From Sphingomonas faeni (lineage in GTDB: Bacteria; Pseudomonadota; Alphaproteobacteria; Sphingomonadales; Sphingomonadaceae), in contig NZ_JALPNF010000001.1 of NCBI RefSeq assembly GCF_023195535.1, forward strand, positions 310,001 to 374,000: 64,000 nt of DNA. The letters are read 5' to 3'. A program made the position numbers and the translations under genes. The notes under the pieces were generated by a model that made no database searches, was not told the DNA's origin, and worked only from the letters and a program-made list of their open reading frames with translations. Below, piece by piece: positions 9,864 through 18,924 of this stretch (position 1 is its first letter; each line of letters starts with the position of its first letter).

Positions 9864-9904
9864 TGGCAGTGGGCAGGGGACCAAGGCTGCCCTGCCCACT
9901 GCCA
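9864..9904. terminator. Bidirectional hairpin between pdhB and the TadE-like gene
   Basis: A perfect 15-bp stem TGGCAGTGGGCAGGG / CCCTGCCCACTGCCA with an 11-nt loop starts immediately after the pdhB stop. There is no long T-run on either side. It sits between convergent genes, so it probably limits read-through both ways. Confidence 0.7.
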
Positions 9905-9910
9905 TTCGGT

Positions 9911-10558
9911 TCAGCAGGTCGACGCGATCACCCCTGTCGGTTTGACGATGGTGGAAAGATCGCGCCGTTCGCGCACAGCCATCGAGGCGATCTCGGTAAT
10001 CGTGGCCGATGGCACGAGCGACGCGCTTACCAGCGGTTTGTAGACGTAATAAACCTCGACGAACATCGTCGCACTATTGTCCTGCGCGCCGACCTGCCGA
10101 GTGGCGGGACCCACGCCCGCCAAATTGTTCGACGGCGCCGTACCGTATGTCGAGCCATGGGTTGTCTTCAGCCCGTAGCAGCGCTGCCACTTGATCTGGA
10201 ATCTACCGGCATTGGCCGGATCCTGCTCGATATCCGACAGGATTACGCGCCCGTTCGTGCGCAAGTCGAGCGAGCCCGACTGAAGATTGGCGCCAACGAA
10301 CAGGTCGTTGATATCGACCTCGCTGATCGTCTTGGCGGCCAGCGGCGAACCGATCCCCATCCGCGCGGCATTGTCGGCCAGCATCAGCGCGAGCTGGCTG
10401 ACCTGCATCTTGGTCGTGATGAAATTGGTGATTTCCGCTCCCGTCAACGAGAGCGTGAGGAGCACCGGGAAGACGATCGCAAATTCGAGCAACGCCAGCC
10501 CCGATCGATCGTGGCGGAGCCGTCCTGCGCTGCGGATCAGTCGTCGGACCGTGATCAT
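9911..10558 (-). CDS. TadE-like pilus assembly protein (downstream copy)
   Basis: A 215-residue protein of the TadE-like family. DRSGLALLEFAIVFPVLLTL (17-36) is the conserved acidic-residue hydrophobic helix in which E25 corresponds to the glutamate of type IV pilin-like segments. The rest is a periplasmic domain with two cysteines, one in WQRCYG and one at the last residue. The ATG at 10558 overlaps the upstream stop as ATGA. No Tad ATPase, prepilin peptidase or pilin is in the window, so the protein may act with unlinked tad genes or in a separate envelope structure. Confidence 0.8.
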   Translation of the reverse strand: MITVRRLIRSAGRLRHDRSGLALLEFAIVFPVLLTLSLTGAEITNFITTKMQVSQLALMLADNAARMGIGSPLAAKTISEVDINDLFVGANLQSGSLDLRTNGRVILSDIEQDPANAGRFQIKWQRCYGLKTTHGSTYGTAPSNNLAGVGPATRQVGAQDNSATMFVEVYYVYKPLVSASLVPSATITEIASMAVRERRDLSTIVKPTGVIASTC

Positions 10559-11169
10559 GGGCAATACCTGGTTGCAGTACCGGTCGTGACCTGCTGGTCC
10601 GAATACGGCTGGTTCTGCAGGATCGTGGTGGCGGACACCGTCCGAGTCGCCGTTCCACCCGCATATTTATACAGCGGCAGGATAGAGGGGTAGGTCGCGG
10701 TGACCGTATAGATCACGCGGTCCTTCGCGCCGCCCTGACCCGCGCCGCCGCCATCGGGGTCCCAGGCGCTGTTGTTGTTAGCATCGATATACGGCTCGCC
10801 GGCGTCGCAGGTCTTGTTATCGTTCGTATCGGTATAGGCCTCCGGAATCTTCGCGGCTGCTTGCGTATAGGTGGTGAACGAGCGCCGCGTGAACTTCACC
10901 GCCGCGCTGTTGTACAGCAGCCGGACCTGGCTCGTGACGTCGGCGTCGATGACGGCTTGCCGTGCCGTCGATCCGGCGTCTTCCAATGCCGAATCGCGTC
11001 CCGTCTTTTGGACGATGCCACGCAGTACCGACTGCATGTAGAGCGTATGCGCGATGTCGAACGCGCCGACGAGGAACAGCACGAGTACGGGCGCGACAAG
11101 GGCGAACTCGACGAGCGCCACCCCGCGTCGATCGCCGGCGAGCGATGTCGAGGCGCGACGCCACCTCAC
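10555..11169 (-). CDS. TadE-like protein with an EF-hand-like loop
   Basis: A 204-residue protein with GVALVEFALVAPVLVLFLVG (16-35) as the TadE hydrophobic segment. Between residues 114 and 140 it carries a polar insert. D114, N116, N118, T120, D122 and E125 sit at positions 1, 3, 5, 7, 9 and 12 of a canonical EF-hand loop, and a second, weaker loop begins at D129. Calcium binding is inferred. The start is taken as the GTG at 11169, which overlaps the upstream stop as GTGA; a much longer in-frame extension would overlap the vWA gene and lacks family character. Its own stop overlaps the next start by ATGA. Confidence 0.78.
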   Translation of the reverse strand: MRWRRASTSLAGDRRGVALVEFALVAPVLVLFLVGAFDIAHTLYMQSVLRGIVQKTGRDSALEDAGSTARQAVIDADVTSQVRLLYNSAAVKFTRRSFTTYTQAAAKIPEAYTDTNDNKTCDAGEPYIDANNNSAWDPDGGGAGQGGAKDRVIYTVTATYPSILPLYKYAGGTATRTVSATTILQNQPYSDQQVTTGTATRYCP

Positions 11170-12965
11170 TTCGTAAGCCGCAATTGCGAGATCTGATTCG
11201 CTATGCTGCTGAATGCAGTCTGCAACGCGGCCGAGCTCGATGCCTTGAAATAATAGCTGCTTGAGGTCGCGCAGGTTTGCAGGCGGCTCTCCGTCGTGGA
11301 GTTCGATCCGTCGCCGAACGAGATAACCCATAGCGTGATGTTCTTGTTCTTCACGGCCGTGCACAGCGCAGCGAAGCGGGCGTTGATCTCATCGTTGTAA
11401 CTGTCGGTGGTAGCGCCCGGGTTCGCCACGTTGCGCTTGTCGAACCATGGTACGCCGTAAGCGCCGTAGTCGTTGAGACGGGTCGCGGTGTCGCCATCGG
11501 TCATGAAGATCATATGTCGCTCGATATCGCCGCCCTGCTGAGTAGTCGCGTTCTCGGACTTGAAGATGCCGGTCGGCGACATGAGGCGCGCACCCCACAG
11601 GATACCGATGTCGTGATAGGTGTTGCCCTCCGGCGTCAACTTGTCGACATAATCGTCGAACACTGCAGGATCGCCCCAGGCCTGAAGCTTCCGGGCTGGA
11701 CGTGGGCACGCGTAATAGGAGCCGTTGCCGTATTCGTCCGTGGTGGTAACCGAGTTCCGGTTCCACCCGCCGGTACTGTTCCCGTTGCTCTGCCGGGTGT
11801 AGATCACGTCGGGGAGGGCAGGAGCCCATAATGTCGAGGCGTCGCCGGGAACGGGCGCACTGTCTATATCGAGATCTTTCGCGCCAGCCGGTATCGGGGT
11901 AAAATTCGTCCCGGACACGGTCGCCCGTTCCTCAATGCATCCATCCCAGTCGATCGTCTTGGCGGTCCCGTTATTACCGATGGGCAACGTAAAGCTGGTG
12001 TTCCAGGTTGATCCGTTCTTCAGTCCGGAAATGTCATGGGTAATTTGGCCATAGCGCCAAGTTACCGTGTTGACCCTGTCCTGATAATAATACGTACAGC
12101 TCGTATAGATGAAGTATGCGGAGCCCTTAACGACCGAATATTGACGGGTGGCCGTTGATGCCGGAGCCGCAGGACAGTTGGTGCTACCGAGATAGAACTG
12201 CTGGTCGTATTGTATAGTGGGACCAAATCCGGAACTTGTCGAGTTAACGGTTCGAGATTGGTAAGGCCAAGAATTCGCGACGAAGTTGGTCGGAAGAAGA
12301 TATCCGACGTTGACGTTGGTCGCGTAAGGCACGAATCCAAAGCGGATCTGTACCCCGGTGGTCCCTCCAGTTGGCTTGCTCGCCGCGCAGACTGCATCGG
12401 TAGGGAGCTTGGCAAGAATTTCGTAGAAGCACTTTACCGCGCTCCGCAGGCCTTGGATCTTGGTCTGTGGATCGGTGTTGACGGCCTTCTGCGCCATCGA
12501 ACCGGTCGTATCGAGCACGAACATCACGTCGGTGTTGGGCAATCGCATCTCGGCGTCGCAGGTGACGGTCAGCGCCCTGCTGTCGAACCCCATCACCTTC
12601 ATCAGTGTCATCGGCAGGACCGCACCGACCACGCCCGACACCTTGCCGCCGCTCTCGGAAAAGCTTTTGGTAAGGCCGGTGCTGCCATACGCGCCATCGG
12701 CGAAATTGGCGGTGAAGAACTGGTTCGCTGCGGCGTTACTGGTCGCGCCCCATGTGCCGCCACCCATTTGCTTGCGCCCCGCAAGCACGGCTGCATCGCA
12801 CGCGTGCTGCATCCGCGTCTTGGTCAGCCAGAGCCGGCTCATGTCCATCGCACCGCCAACCATGCCGGTCAGTGGTATCAGCGCTGCCGCGGCGATCATC
12901 AGCGTATTGCCGCCGGTGTGCCCGAGGAAACGACACAGTAGAGGAAGCCACGCAAAACTGCGCAT
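11166..12965 (-). CDS. TadG-like pilus assembly protein with vWA domain
   Basis: The 599-residue protein starts with a TadG/Flp-associated hydrophobic segment (about 20-42) followed by MDMSRLWLTKTRMQHACDAA, typical of TadG N-termini. It then has a von Willebrand factor A domain whose MIDAS motif is DVMFVLDTTGSM (146-157), with MTDGD later in the domain. Such proteins are membrane-anchored with the vWA domain outside the cytoplasm. The ATG at 12965 has a strong AAAGGAG site, which decides against the longer frame beginning at 13133. It is the first gene of a three-gene operon with the two TadE-like genes, joined by GTGA and ATGA overlaps. Confidence 0.85.
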   Translation of the reverse strand: MRSFAWLPLLCRFLGHTGGNTLMIAAAALIPLTGMVGGAMDMSRLWLTKTRMQHACDAAVLAGRKQMGGGTWGATSNAAANQFFTANFADGAYGSTGLTKSFSESGGKVSGVVGAVLPMTLMKVMGFDSRALTVTCDAEMRLPNTDVMFVLDTTGSMAQKAVNTDPQTKIQGLRSAVKCFYEILAKLPTDAVCAASKPTGGTTGVQIRFGFVPYATNVNVGYLLPTNFVANSWPYQSRTVNSTSSGFGPTIQYDQQFYLGSTNCPAAPASTATRQYSVVKGSAYFIYTSCTYYYQDRVNTVTWRYGQITHDISGLKNGSTWNTSFTLPIGNNGTAKTIDWDGCIEERATVSGTNFTPIPAGAKDLDIDSAPVPGDASTLWAPALPDVIYTRQSNGNSTGGWNRNSVTTTDEYGNGSYYACPRPARKLQAWGDPAVFDDYVDKLTPEGNTYHDIGILWGARLMSPTGIFKSENATTQQGGDIERHMIFMTDGDTATRLNDYGAYGVPWFDKRNVANPGATTDSYNDEINARFAALCTAVKNKNITLWVISFGDGSNSTTESRLQTCATSSSYYFKASSSAALQTAFSSIANQISQLRLTK

Positions 12966-13070
12966 GCCGTTGCTCCTTTCCCGTTTCGCTTTATTGGACA
13001 CTGCCGACCCCGCGGATGATGATGAGGCTGCATCCTTGGGGCCGCGACCGATAAAGGCAGTACAAGCAAC

Positions 13071-13763
13071 ATGGTTAAGGCGTCGGAAACCGAACACGTG
13101 ATCGATCGTGGTCGAGGTCGGGCGCCCGAGCAAAGTCTTTCGCTGAGCTATGCCGATCCCGTCGCACGCCCGGCTCTCGAGGCCCTGTTCGCGCTCGACG
13201 ATACGCTGGGTGCGATCCTGCGGACGACGCGGGAGCCGTTAGTTGGCCAGATGCGACTGACGTGGTGGTACGAGGCTTTGGGGCGGCTGGATGATGCGCC
13301 GGCGCCGGCCGAACCGGTGCTGACCGCGCTTCAGGCGTTCGTATTGCCGGCGGGTGTATCGGGCACGATGCTGGCGGCGATGACCGATGGGTGGGAAGCG
13401 TTGCTGGAGCCGGTGCTCGATGCCGCGGCGGTGAAACGGTTCGCGCGCGATCGGGGGCGGCGGTTGTTCGAACTCGCCGGCATGACCCTCTGGGTAAGCG
13501 ACGCCCGGATCGGGCTGGCAGGCGAGGGCTGGGCGATGGCCGATCTGTCGCAGCGGCTGACCGACGCGCCGAGCCGTGCGTTGGCGCACGCGCGGGCAGT
13601 AGAAGCGCTCGACGCGGCATTGCGGGGTCGCTGGCCGGGCAGGGCACGAGCGCTCGGGGCGATGGCGCTGTCGGCGCGGTTCGACGTGTCGGATTTGCCA
13701 ACGCCACCCGGCAGCCCGAAGCGGGTCGGGCGGTTGGCGTGGCACAGACTGACCGGATACTGA
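13071..13763 (+). CDS. Squalene/phytoene synthase-like protein
   Basis: The 230-residue protein resembles the squalene/phytoene synthase superfamily, closest in character to the NDUFAF6-like group: LEALFALDDTLGAI, EPLVGQMRLTWWYEAL, and later FELAGMTLW. The aspartate-rich DxxxD prenyl-diphosphate motifs of true synthases are not evident. An assembly or lipid-related role is therefore as likely as prenyl transfer. It is divergent from the TadG-like gene with about 105 bp between them. Gene boundaries are clear; the function is not. Confidence 0.7.
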   Translation: MVKASETEHVIDRGRGRAPEQSLSLSYADPVARPALEALFALDDTLGAILRTTREPLVGQMRLTWWYEALGRLDDAPAPAEPVLTALQAFVLPAGVSGTMLAAMTDGWEALLEPVLDAAAVKRFARDRGRRLFELAGMTLWVSDARIGLAGEGWAMADLSQRLTDAPSRALAHARAVEALDAALRGRWPGRARALGAMALSARFDVSDLPTPPGSPKRVGRLAWHRLTGY

Positions 13764-13829
13764 CCAATCGGATGGGGATCGTCGCATCCGGGGCCTAGCG
13801 TGCAGGCTTGGGCAATGGGGGTGGCGGCG

Positions 13830-14300
13830 ATGTGGCGGTATCTGGCAGGCGGGGCGGCGGTGATCGCGTTGATCGTCGCAGGGTTCATGCTGTTCAGCGG
13901 GAACGCGCGGCCAAGGCCGCTGCTTCCTGCACAACCGATGTCGCAAGCGGGCGGCCCGGCGGTCCCAACCGATCCGCTACCCGATGCCGCGCCCGAGGCG
14001 ACCGCCAAGACGCGCGAGCAAAAGCGGTTCGATCGCTACGACAAGGACCGCGATGCAAAGATCACGCGCGAGGAATATCTCGTCCAGCGGCACAAGGCTT
14101 ACGCGCGGCTGGACGTGGACGGCGACGGGAAGCTGTCGTTCGACGAATGGGCGGTGAAGGCGACGACCAAGTTCGCCGACGCGGATCGTGACAAATCGGG
14201 CACCATGACCGCGCCCGAATTTGCCACGACCGCGGTCAAGGGGAAGGGGTCAGCTCGGGTGAATTGTCCACCGGTTCAGGCTGTTGGGGAGGAGAGTTGA
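13830..14300 (+). CDS. Membrane-anchored EF-hand protein
   Basis: A 156-residue product with an N-terminal transmembrane or signal segment ([20 protein letters not shown]), a proline/alanine linker, and three EF-hand-like loops beginning [24 protein letters not shown] and [14 protein letters not shown]. The second is a complete loop. Periplasmic calcium binding is likely. Two starts lie upstream (GTG 13800, ATG 13815); 13830 is preferred because GGGGTGG lies 6-7 bp before it. The last 65 bp overlap the 3' end of trmFO on the other strand. Confidence 0.75.
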   Translation: MWRYLAGGAAVIALIVAGFMLFSGNARPRPLLPAQPMSQAGGPAVPTDPLPDAAPEATAKTREQKRFDRYDKDRDAKITREEYLVQRHKAYARLDVDGDGKLSFDEWAVKATTKFADADRDKSGTMTAPEFATTAVKGKGSARVNCPPVQAVGEES

Positions 14301-15618
14301 GCCACTCTGCGAGCGCCGCACGGCCCCGGTCGGTGTACATCTTCTTGCGGTCGGTCTTCTTGGTCCGGCCGGGGATCGGCGGGAACAACCCGAAGTTCAC
14401 GTTCATCGGTTGATACGTCTCGGCCTCCGCGCCCCCGGTGATATGCCCGAGAAGTGCGCCGAGCGCGGTCGCGTACGGAGGCGGCGTCAACGTCTTGCCG
14501 GTGAGTTCGGCCGCCGCGAACAGCCCAGCGAGCATGCCGATCCCGCAGCTTTCGATATACCCCTCGCACCCGGTGATCTGGCCAGCGAAGCGGATGTTCG
14601 GGCGCGACTTCAGTCGCAGCGTCTCGTCGAGCAACTCTGGCGAGCGGATGAACGTGTTGCGGTGCAGCCCGCCGAGGCGCGCGAACTCCGCATTTTCCAG
14701 GCCGGGAATGGTGCGGAACAGCCGCACCTGGTCGGCGTGCTTCAGCTTGGTCTGGAAGCCGACGATGTTCCACAGCGTGCCTTGCGCGTTGTCCTGGCGG
14801 AGCTGGACGACGGCGTGCGGCCAGCGGCCGGTCTTGGGATTGTCGAGGCCCACCGGCTTCATCGGGCCATAGCGCAGCGTATCGACGCCGCGTTCGGCCA
14901 TCACCTCGATCGGCATGCAGCCGTCGAAATAGGGCGTATCCTTCTCCCAGTCCTTGAACGGCGTCTTCTCGCCGTCGACCAACCCCTGGTGGAAGGCGAG
15001 ATACTGGTCCTTGTCCATCGGGCAGTTGATGTAATCCTTGCCCCCCCCTTCAACATCGGCACCCTTGTCCCAGCGCGACGCGAACCACGCGGTATCCATG
15101 TCGATCGAATCGCGGTGGACGATCGGCGCGAGCGCGTCGAAGAACGCCAGCGCCTCGCGCCCGGTCTCTGCCCCGATCCCGGCGGCGAGCGAGGCGGCGG
15201 TGAGCGGACCGGTGGCGATGATCGTCGGGCCGGCGGGCAGGGCATCGACGCGTTCGCGGACCAGCGTGATGTTCGGATGCTGGTCGATCGCCTCCGTCAC
15301 GCTGTTCGAGAAATTGTCGCGATCGACGGCGAGCGCTGAGCCTGCGGGAACGCGGTGGATATCGGCCTGCCGCATGATCAAGGAGCCGAGCGTGCGCAGC
15401 TCCTGGTGGAGCAGGCCGACCGCGTTGCTCTCCGCATCGTCCGAGCGGAAGCTGTTCGAGCAGACGAGTTCGGCAAGCCCGTCGGTCTGGTGCGCGGGCG
15501 TGCCTTCCCCGCTGCCGCGCATTTCGGAAAGGCGCACCTTGAGGCCGGCCTCGGCAAGCTGCCAGGCGGCTTCGGAACCGGCGAGGCCGCCGCCGATGAC
15601 ATGAATATCGTGGGTCAT
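14236..15618 (-). CDS. trmFO: Methylenetetrahydrofolate--tRNA-(uracil-54-C5)-methyltransferase
   Basis: A 460-residue FAD- and folate-dependent enzyme that makes ribothymidine 54 in the tRNA T-loop. The FAD-binding GxGxxG form is [20 protein letters not shown] near the N-terminus, and [14 protein letters not shown] is a GidA/TrmFO signature. Folate-dependent TrmFO replaces SAM-dependent TrmA in many alphaproteobacteria. ATG 15618 gives the standard N-terminus. The C-terminal tail ([19 protein letters not shown]) is low complexity and is encoded opposite the end of the EF-hand gene. It is divergent from the DUF488 gene. Confidence 0.95.
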   Translation of the reverse strand: MTHDIHVIGGGLAGSEAAWQLAEAGLKVRLSEMRGSGEGTPAHQTDGLAELVCSNSFRSDDAESNAVGLLHQELRTLGSLIMRQADIHRVPAGSALAVDRDNFSNSVTEAIDQHPNITLVRERVDALPAGPTIIATGPLTAASLAAGIGAETGREALAFFDALAPIVHRDSIDMDTAWFASRWDKGADVEGGGKDYINCPMDKDQYLAFHQGLVDGEKTPFKDWEKDTPYFDGCMPIEVMAERGVDTLRYGPMKPVGLDNPKTGRWPHAVVQLRQDNAQGTLWNIVGFQTKLKHADQVRLFRTIPGLENAEFARLGGLHRNTFIRSPELLDETLRLKSRPNIRFAGQITGCEGYIESCGIGMLAGLFAAAELTGKTLTPPPYATALGALLGHITGGAEAETYQPMNVNFGLFPPIPGRTKKTDRKKMYTDRGRAALAEWLNSPPQQPEPVDNSPELTPSP

Positions 15619-15691
15619 TCCGGTCAGATAGCGCGGGACAGCTGTCCTGTCAGCGGTTGTCGTGTCGGCGGTGCCATCCCACTTCGCCTTC

Positions 15692-16135
15692 ATGACCCAC
15701 CCCGCGAAGATCTTCACGATCGGCTACGAGGCCACGACGATGGCTGATTTCATCAGCGCGCTGAAGGCGGCGGGGGTGGAGCGGGTGATCGACGTCCGCG
15801 CACGCCCGTTGTCGCGGCGACCGGGCTTCTCGAAGACCTCGCTGGCCGCATCCTTGCGCGAGGTCGAGATCGATTACGTCCATCTGAAGGCGCTCGGCAC
15901 GCCGAAGCGCGGACGCGATGCGGCGAAGAAGGGCGACGTGGCGACCTTGACCGCGGTGTATGACGAGCAACTCGAACTCCCCGAGGCTCAGGCACAAGCG
16001 GCGATAATGCTCGGGCTCGCCGCCGAGAAACCAAGCGCGCTACTCTGCTACGAGCGCGACCCATGTCATTGTCACCGGACGCTATTGTTGCAGGCGGTGG
16101 GCGAGGGGGCCGAGGTGGTGGATCTGTTTACGTAG
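15692..16135 (+). CDS. DUF488 family protein
   Basis: A 147-residue member of DUF488. The N-terminus [19 protein letters not shown], the segment [17 protein letters not shown] and the C-terminal cysteine motif [11 protein letters not shown] are the family hallmarks. The conserved cysteines and arginines suggest a nucleic-acid or metal-dependent role, but no activity is established. The ATG at 15692 is favoured over a GTG at 15662. A palindromic repeat follows about 20 bp after the stop. Confidence 0.85.
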   Translation: MTHPAKIFTIGYEATTMADFISALKAAGVERVIDVRARPLSRRPGFSKTSLAASLREVEIDYVHLKALGTPKRGRDAAKKGDVATLTAVYDEQLELPEAQAQAAIMLGLAAEKPSALLCYERDPCHCHRTLLLQAVGEGAEVVDLFT

Positions 16136-16153
16136 AGCCGCTCCCCGCGGGTA

Positions 16154-16235
16154 CGTCATCCTGACGAAAGTCAGGATCCAGAGTGACCGGGGGTACGGCA
16201 CTTGGCTCTGGATCCTGACTTCCGTCAGGATGACG
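16154..16235. repeat. GTCATCC palindromic repeat, copy 2
   Basis: Inverted arms of about 29 bp begin CGTCATCCTGACGAAAGTCA and carry one mismatch where the right arm reads TTCCGTC. It lies between the DUF488 stop and the SulP leader and is the least perfect of the four copies. Confidence 0.88.
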
Positions 16236-16282
16236 GCTGGGCTGATGACGGCAGGGCTAGTGTTAGCGGCCCAACTTCCCGA

Positions 16283-16297
16283 TGTTGCATTGCAGCA
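16283..16297. promoter_or_regulatory. TGCA-rich imperfect palindrome upstream of the SulP gene
   Basis: TGTTGCATTGCAGCA matches its reverse complement at 12 of 15 positions. TGCTGCAATGCAACA-like sites are associated with PhaR-type regulators in alphaproteobacteria, but no polyhydroxybutyrate gene is nearby. It is recorded as a candidate protein-binding site. Confidence 0.3.
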
Positions 16298-16329
16298 CTT
16301 CCTACGCTAACGCACCCCCACTCGCTTGG

Positions 16330-16425
16330 ACCCGGTGCAATTCCGGGTGGCTATTCCGGCCGCCGATCCGCCGGACAACGCACCGACGCCTTTATCACGA
16401 ACCGCCCGCGCAATCGCCGCGGTTC
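16330..16425 (+). promoter_or_regulatory. Three-hairpin leader before the SulP gene
   Basis: Three perfect stems follow each other: ACCCGG/CCGGGT (16330-16348, 7-nt loop), TCCGGC/GCCGGA (16355-16375, 9-nt loop) and GAACCGC/GCGGTTC (16399-16425, 13-nt loop). The last ends 23 bp before the chosen ATG. The element may be a cis-regulatory RNA controlling sulfate uptake, but I cannot assign it to a known riboswitch class. An upstream in-frame start would place these stems in coding sequence. Confidence 0.4.
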
Positions 16426-16448
16426 TCGCGTCCTATGCGGATACACAC

Positions 16449-17927
16449 ATGACATCACTCTCTCGTTACCGGGCCGAATGGTTCAGCGGCCCCACGGCCG
16501 CGCGCCGTGACGTTCTCGCCGGCATGGTCGGCACCTTCGCGCTGATCCCCGAGGTCATCGCCTTCTCGTTCGTCGCCGGCATCGATCCCGAAGTCGGCCT
16601 GTTCGCCTCGTTCGTGATCGGCATCGTCATCGCATTCGCCGGCGGGCGCCCGGCGATGATCTCGGGCGCGGCAGGCTCCGTCGCGCTTGTCGCCGCCGCG
16701 CTCGTCCACGCATACGGCCTGCAATATCTGCTCGTCGCGACGATCCTCGCGGGCGTGCTCCAGATCGCATTCGGCCTCGCCAAGCTCGACATCCTGATGC
16801 GGTTCGTCTCGAAATCGGTCCATGCCGGCTTCGTCAACGCGCTCGCGATCCTGATCTTCTCGGCGCAGGTGCCGCAGATGGTCGGCGTCAGCTGGCAGGC
16901 CTATGCGATGATCGCCGGCGGCCTCGCAATCATCTACCTAGTCCCGCGGATCTCCAGCGCGATCCCGTCGCCGCTGATCTGCATCGTAGTCCTCACCGCG
17001 ATCGCGATGTGGTTCCCGATGCCGCTGAAGACCGTCGGCGATCTGGGCCGACTGCCGGATTCGCTCCCCTCGTTTGGGCTGCCCGACGTGCCCCTGACCT
17101 GGGACACGCTGCGGATCGTCGCCCCCTATGCATTCGCAATGGCCGCGGTCGGCCTTCTCGAATCGATGATGACCGCCAGCGTCGTCGACGAACTCACTGA
17201 GACCACGAGTTCGAAGGCGCGCGAATGCACCGGGCTCGGCCTCGCCAATATCGCGGCGGGCGCATTTGGCGGCATCGCCGGGTGCGGGATGATCGGCCAG
17301 ACCGTCGGCAACGTCCGCTATGGCGGCACCGGGCGGCTCTCGACGCTGGTCGCTGGCGTGTTCCTGTTGATCGTCATGGTCCCGCTGCGGCCATGGGTCG
17401 CGCAGGTGCCGGTCGCGGCGCTGGTCGCGATCATGATCATGGTGTCGATCAGCACCTTCTCCTGGGGCTCGCTCCGCGATCTCGCGCGCCACCCCAAGAT
17501 GTCGAGCGTGGTGATGGTCGCGACCGTCTTCGTCACCGTCGCGACGCACGACCTGTCGCTCGGCGTCGGGGTCGGCGTCCTGCTCAGCGGCGTGTTCTTC
17601 GCGTGGAAGGTCACGCGACTGATGGACGTCGCGATCGATCACGACGTGGCAAGCGACACGCGGATCTACCGGGTAAGCGGACAGATCTTCTTCGCCAGCG
17701 CCGACATTTTCGCCGATCGCTTCGACCTCCGCGAGACGGCGCGGGCCGTCCGCATCGATTTGACCAACGCGCATCTGTGGGACGTCACGGCAGTGGCCGC
17801 GCTCGAAGATGTGGTCGGCAAACTGCGCCGCCACGGCCGCGAGGTCGAGGTCATCGGCCTCAACACGGCGAGCGCAACGCTGGTCGATCGCCACGCCCCG
17901 CTGATGATGGATCCGATCCGGGGCTAG
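16449..17927 (+). CDS. SulP-family inorganic anion transporter with STAS domain
   Basis: A 492-residue membrane protein with a SulP core (about 20-390, 12-14 hydrophobic helices) and a C-terminal STAS domain (about 400-490), seen in [20 protein letters not shown] and [20 protein letters not shown]. Sulfate is a reasonable substrate because cysD, cysNC and cysQ follow on the same strand; SulP members also carry bicarbonate or other anions, and a carbonic anhydrase is encoded elsewhere in the window. ATG 16449 was chosen because it starts [12 protein letters not shown], like homologues. An in-frame frame open from 16326 exists but runs through the hairpins. Confidence 0.88.
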   Translation: MTSLSRYRAEWFSGPTAARRDVLAGMVGTFALIPEVIAFSFVAGIDPEVGLFASFVIGIVIAFAGGRPAMISGAAGSVALVAAALVHAYGLQYLLVATILAGVLQIAFGLAKLDILMRFVSKSVHAGFVNALAILIFSAQVPQMVGVSWQAYAMIAGGLAIIYLVPRISSAIPSPLICIVVLTAIAMWFPMPLKTVGDLGRLPDSLPSFGLPDVPLTWDTLRIVAPYAFAMAAVGLLESMMTASVVDELTETTSSKARECTGLGLANIAAGAFGGIAGCGMIGQTVGNVRYGGTGRLSTLVAGVFLLIVMVPLRPWVAQVPVAALVAIMIMVSISTFSWGSLRDLARHPKMSSVVMVATVFVTVATHDLSLGVGVGVLLSGVFFAWKVTRLMDVAIDHDVASDTRIYRVSGQIFFASADIFADRFDLRETARAVRIDLTNAHLWDVTAVAALEDVVGKLRRHGREVEVIGLNTASATLVDRHAPLMMDPIRG

Positions 17928-17997
17928 TGCTCGATCTTTGGGGCGGGCGAGAAATACGATGCTGTACGCGCCGCGCCGACGCCCTACTTCGAGGGGG

Positions 17998-18924
17998 ATG
18001 ACGAAACTTCCAGATACCGGCCCCGTGTCGCTCACGCATCTCCAGCGGCTCGAGGCGGAGAGCATCCATATCTTGCGCGAGGTGGTCGCCGAGTGCGAGC
18101 GCCCGGTGATGCTGTACAGCGTCGGCAAGGATTCCGCGGTGATGCTGCATCTCGCGCGGAAGGCCTTTTATCCATCGCCACCGCCATTCCCGCTGCTGCA
18201 CGTCGATACGACGTGGAAGTTCAAGGCGATGTACGATCTGCGCGACCGGATGGCGGCGGAGAGTGGCATGGAGCTGCTCGTCTACAAGAACCCCGAGGCC
18301 GAGGCGCGCGGGATCAACCCGTTCGATCATGGCGCGTTGCACACCGATATGTGGAAGACCGAGGGGCTCAAGCAGGCGCTCGATCTGCACGGGTTCGATG
18401 CGGCGTTCGGCGGCGCGCGCCGCGACGAGGAGAAGAGCCGCGCGAAGGAGCGCGTCTTCTCGTTCCGCGCGGCGCATCATCGCTGGGACCCGAAGCAGCA
18501 GCGCCCCGAACTGTGGAACCTCTACAATGCGCGGAAGGCGAAGGGCGAGAGCATCCGCATATTCCCGATCTCCAACTGGACCGAACTCGATGTCTGGCAA
18601 TATATCCAGCTCGAGGACATCCCGATCGTCCCGCTGTATTTTGCCGCGCCGCGCCCGACCGTCGAGCGCGACGGGATGCTGCTGATGGTCGACGACGATC
18701 GCTTCCGCCTGGAGCCGGGCGAGGTGCCGGTCCAGCGCTCGATCCGCTTCCGCACGCTCGGCTGTTACCCGCTGACGGGCGCTGTCGAGAGTGAGGCGGA
18801 CAACCTGTCCGCAGTGATCCAGGAGATGCTGCTGACGACTACCAGCGAACGGCAGGGCCGCGCGATCGACCGCGATGCGGGCTCGGCGAGCATGGAGAAG
18901 AAGAAGCAGGAGGGCTATTTCTGA
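17998..18924 (+). CDS. cysD: Sulfate adenylyltransferase subunit 2
   Basis: The 308-residue ATP pyrophosphatase subunit makes APS from sulfate and ATP with CysN. The PP-loop is SVGKDSA (41-47). Family blocks include [18 protein letters not shown] (12-29), [16 protein letters not shown] and the C-terminal QEGYF. ATG 17998 gives the standard N-terminus, although GAGGGGG sits directly against it; ATG 17959 is an alternative. The stop overlaps the cysNC start as TGATG. The gene follows the SulP gene after 70 bp. Confidence 0.95.
   Translation: MTKLPDTGPVSLTHLQRLEAESIHILREVVAECERPVMLYSVGKDSAVMLHLARKAFYPSPPPFPLLHVDTTWKFKAMYDLRDRMAAESGMELLVYKNPEAEARGINPFDHGALHTDMWKTEGLKQALDLHGFDAAFGGARRDEEKSRAKERVFSFRAAHHRWDPKQQRPELWNLYNARKAKGESIRIFPISNWTELDVWQYIQLEDIPIVPLYFAAPRPTVERDGMLLMVDDDRFRLEPGEVPVQRSIRFRTLGCYPLTGAVESEADNLSAVIQEMLLTTTSERQGRAIDRDAGSASMEKKKQEGYF

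Noticed and set aside
16320..16380. A cobalamin riboswitch at GGTGCAATTCC
   Set aside because: Only this short core-like string is present; the B12 box and the other conserved helices are not seen.
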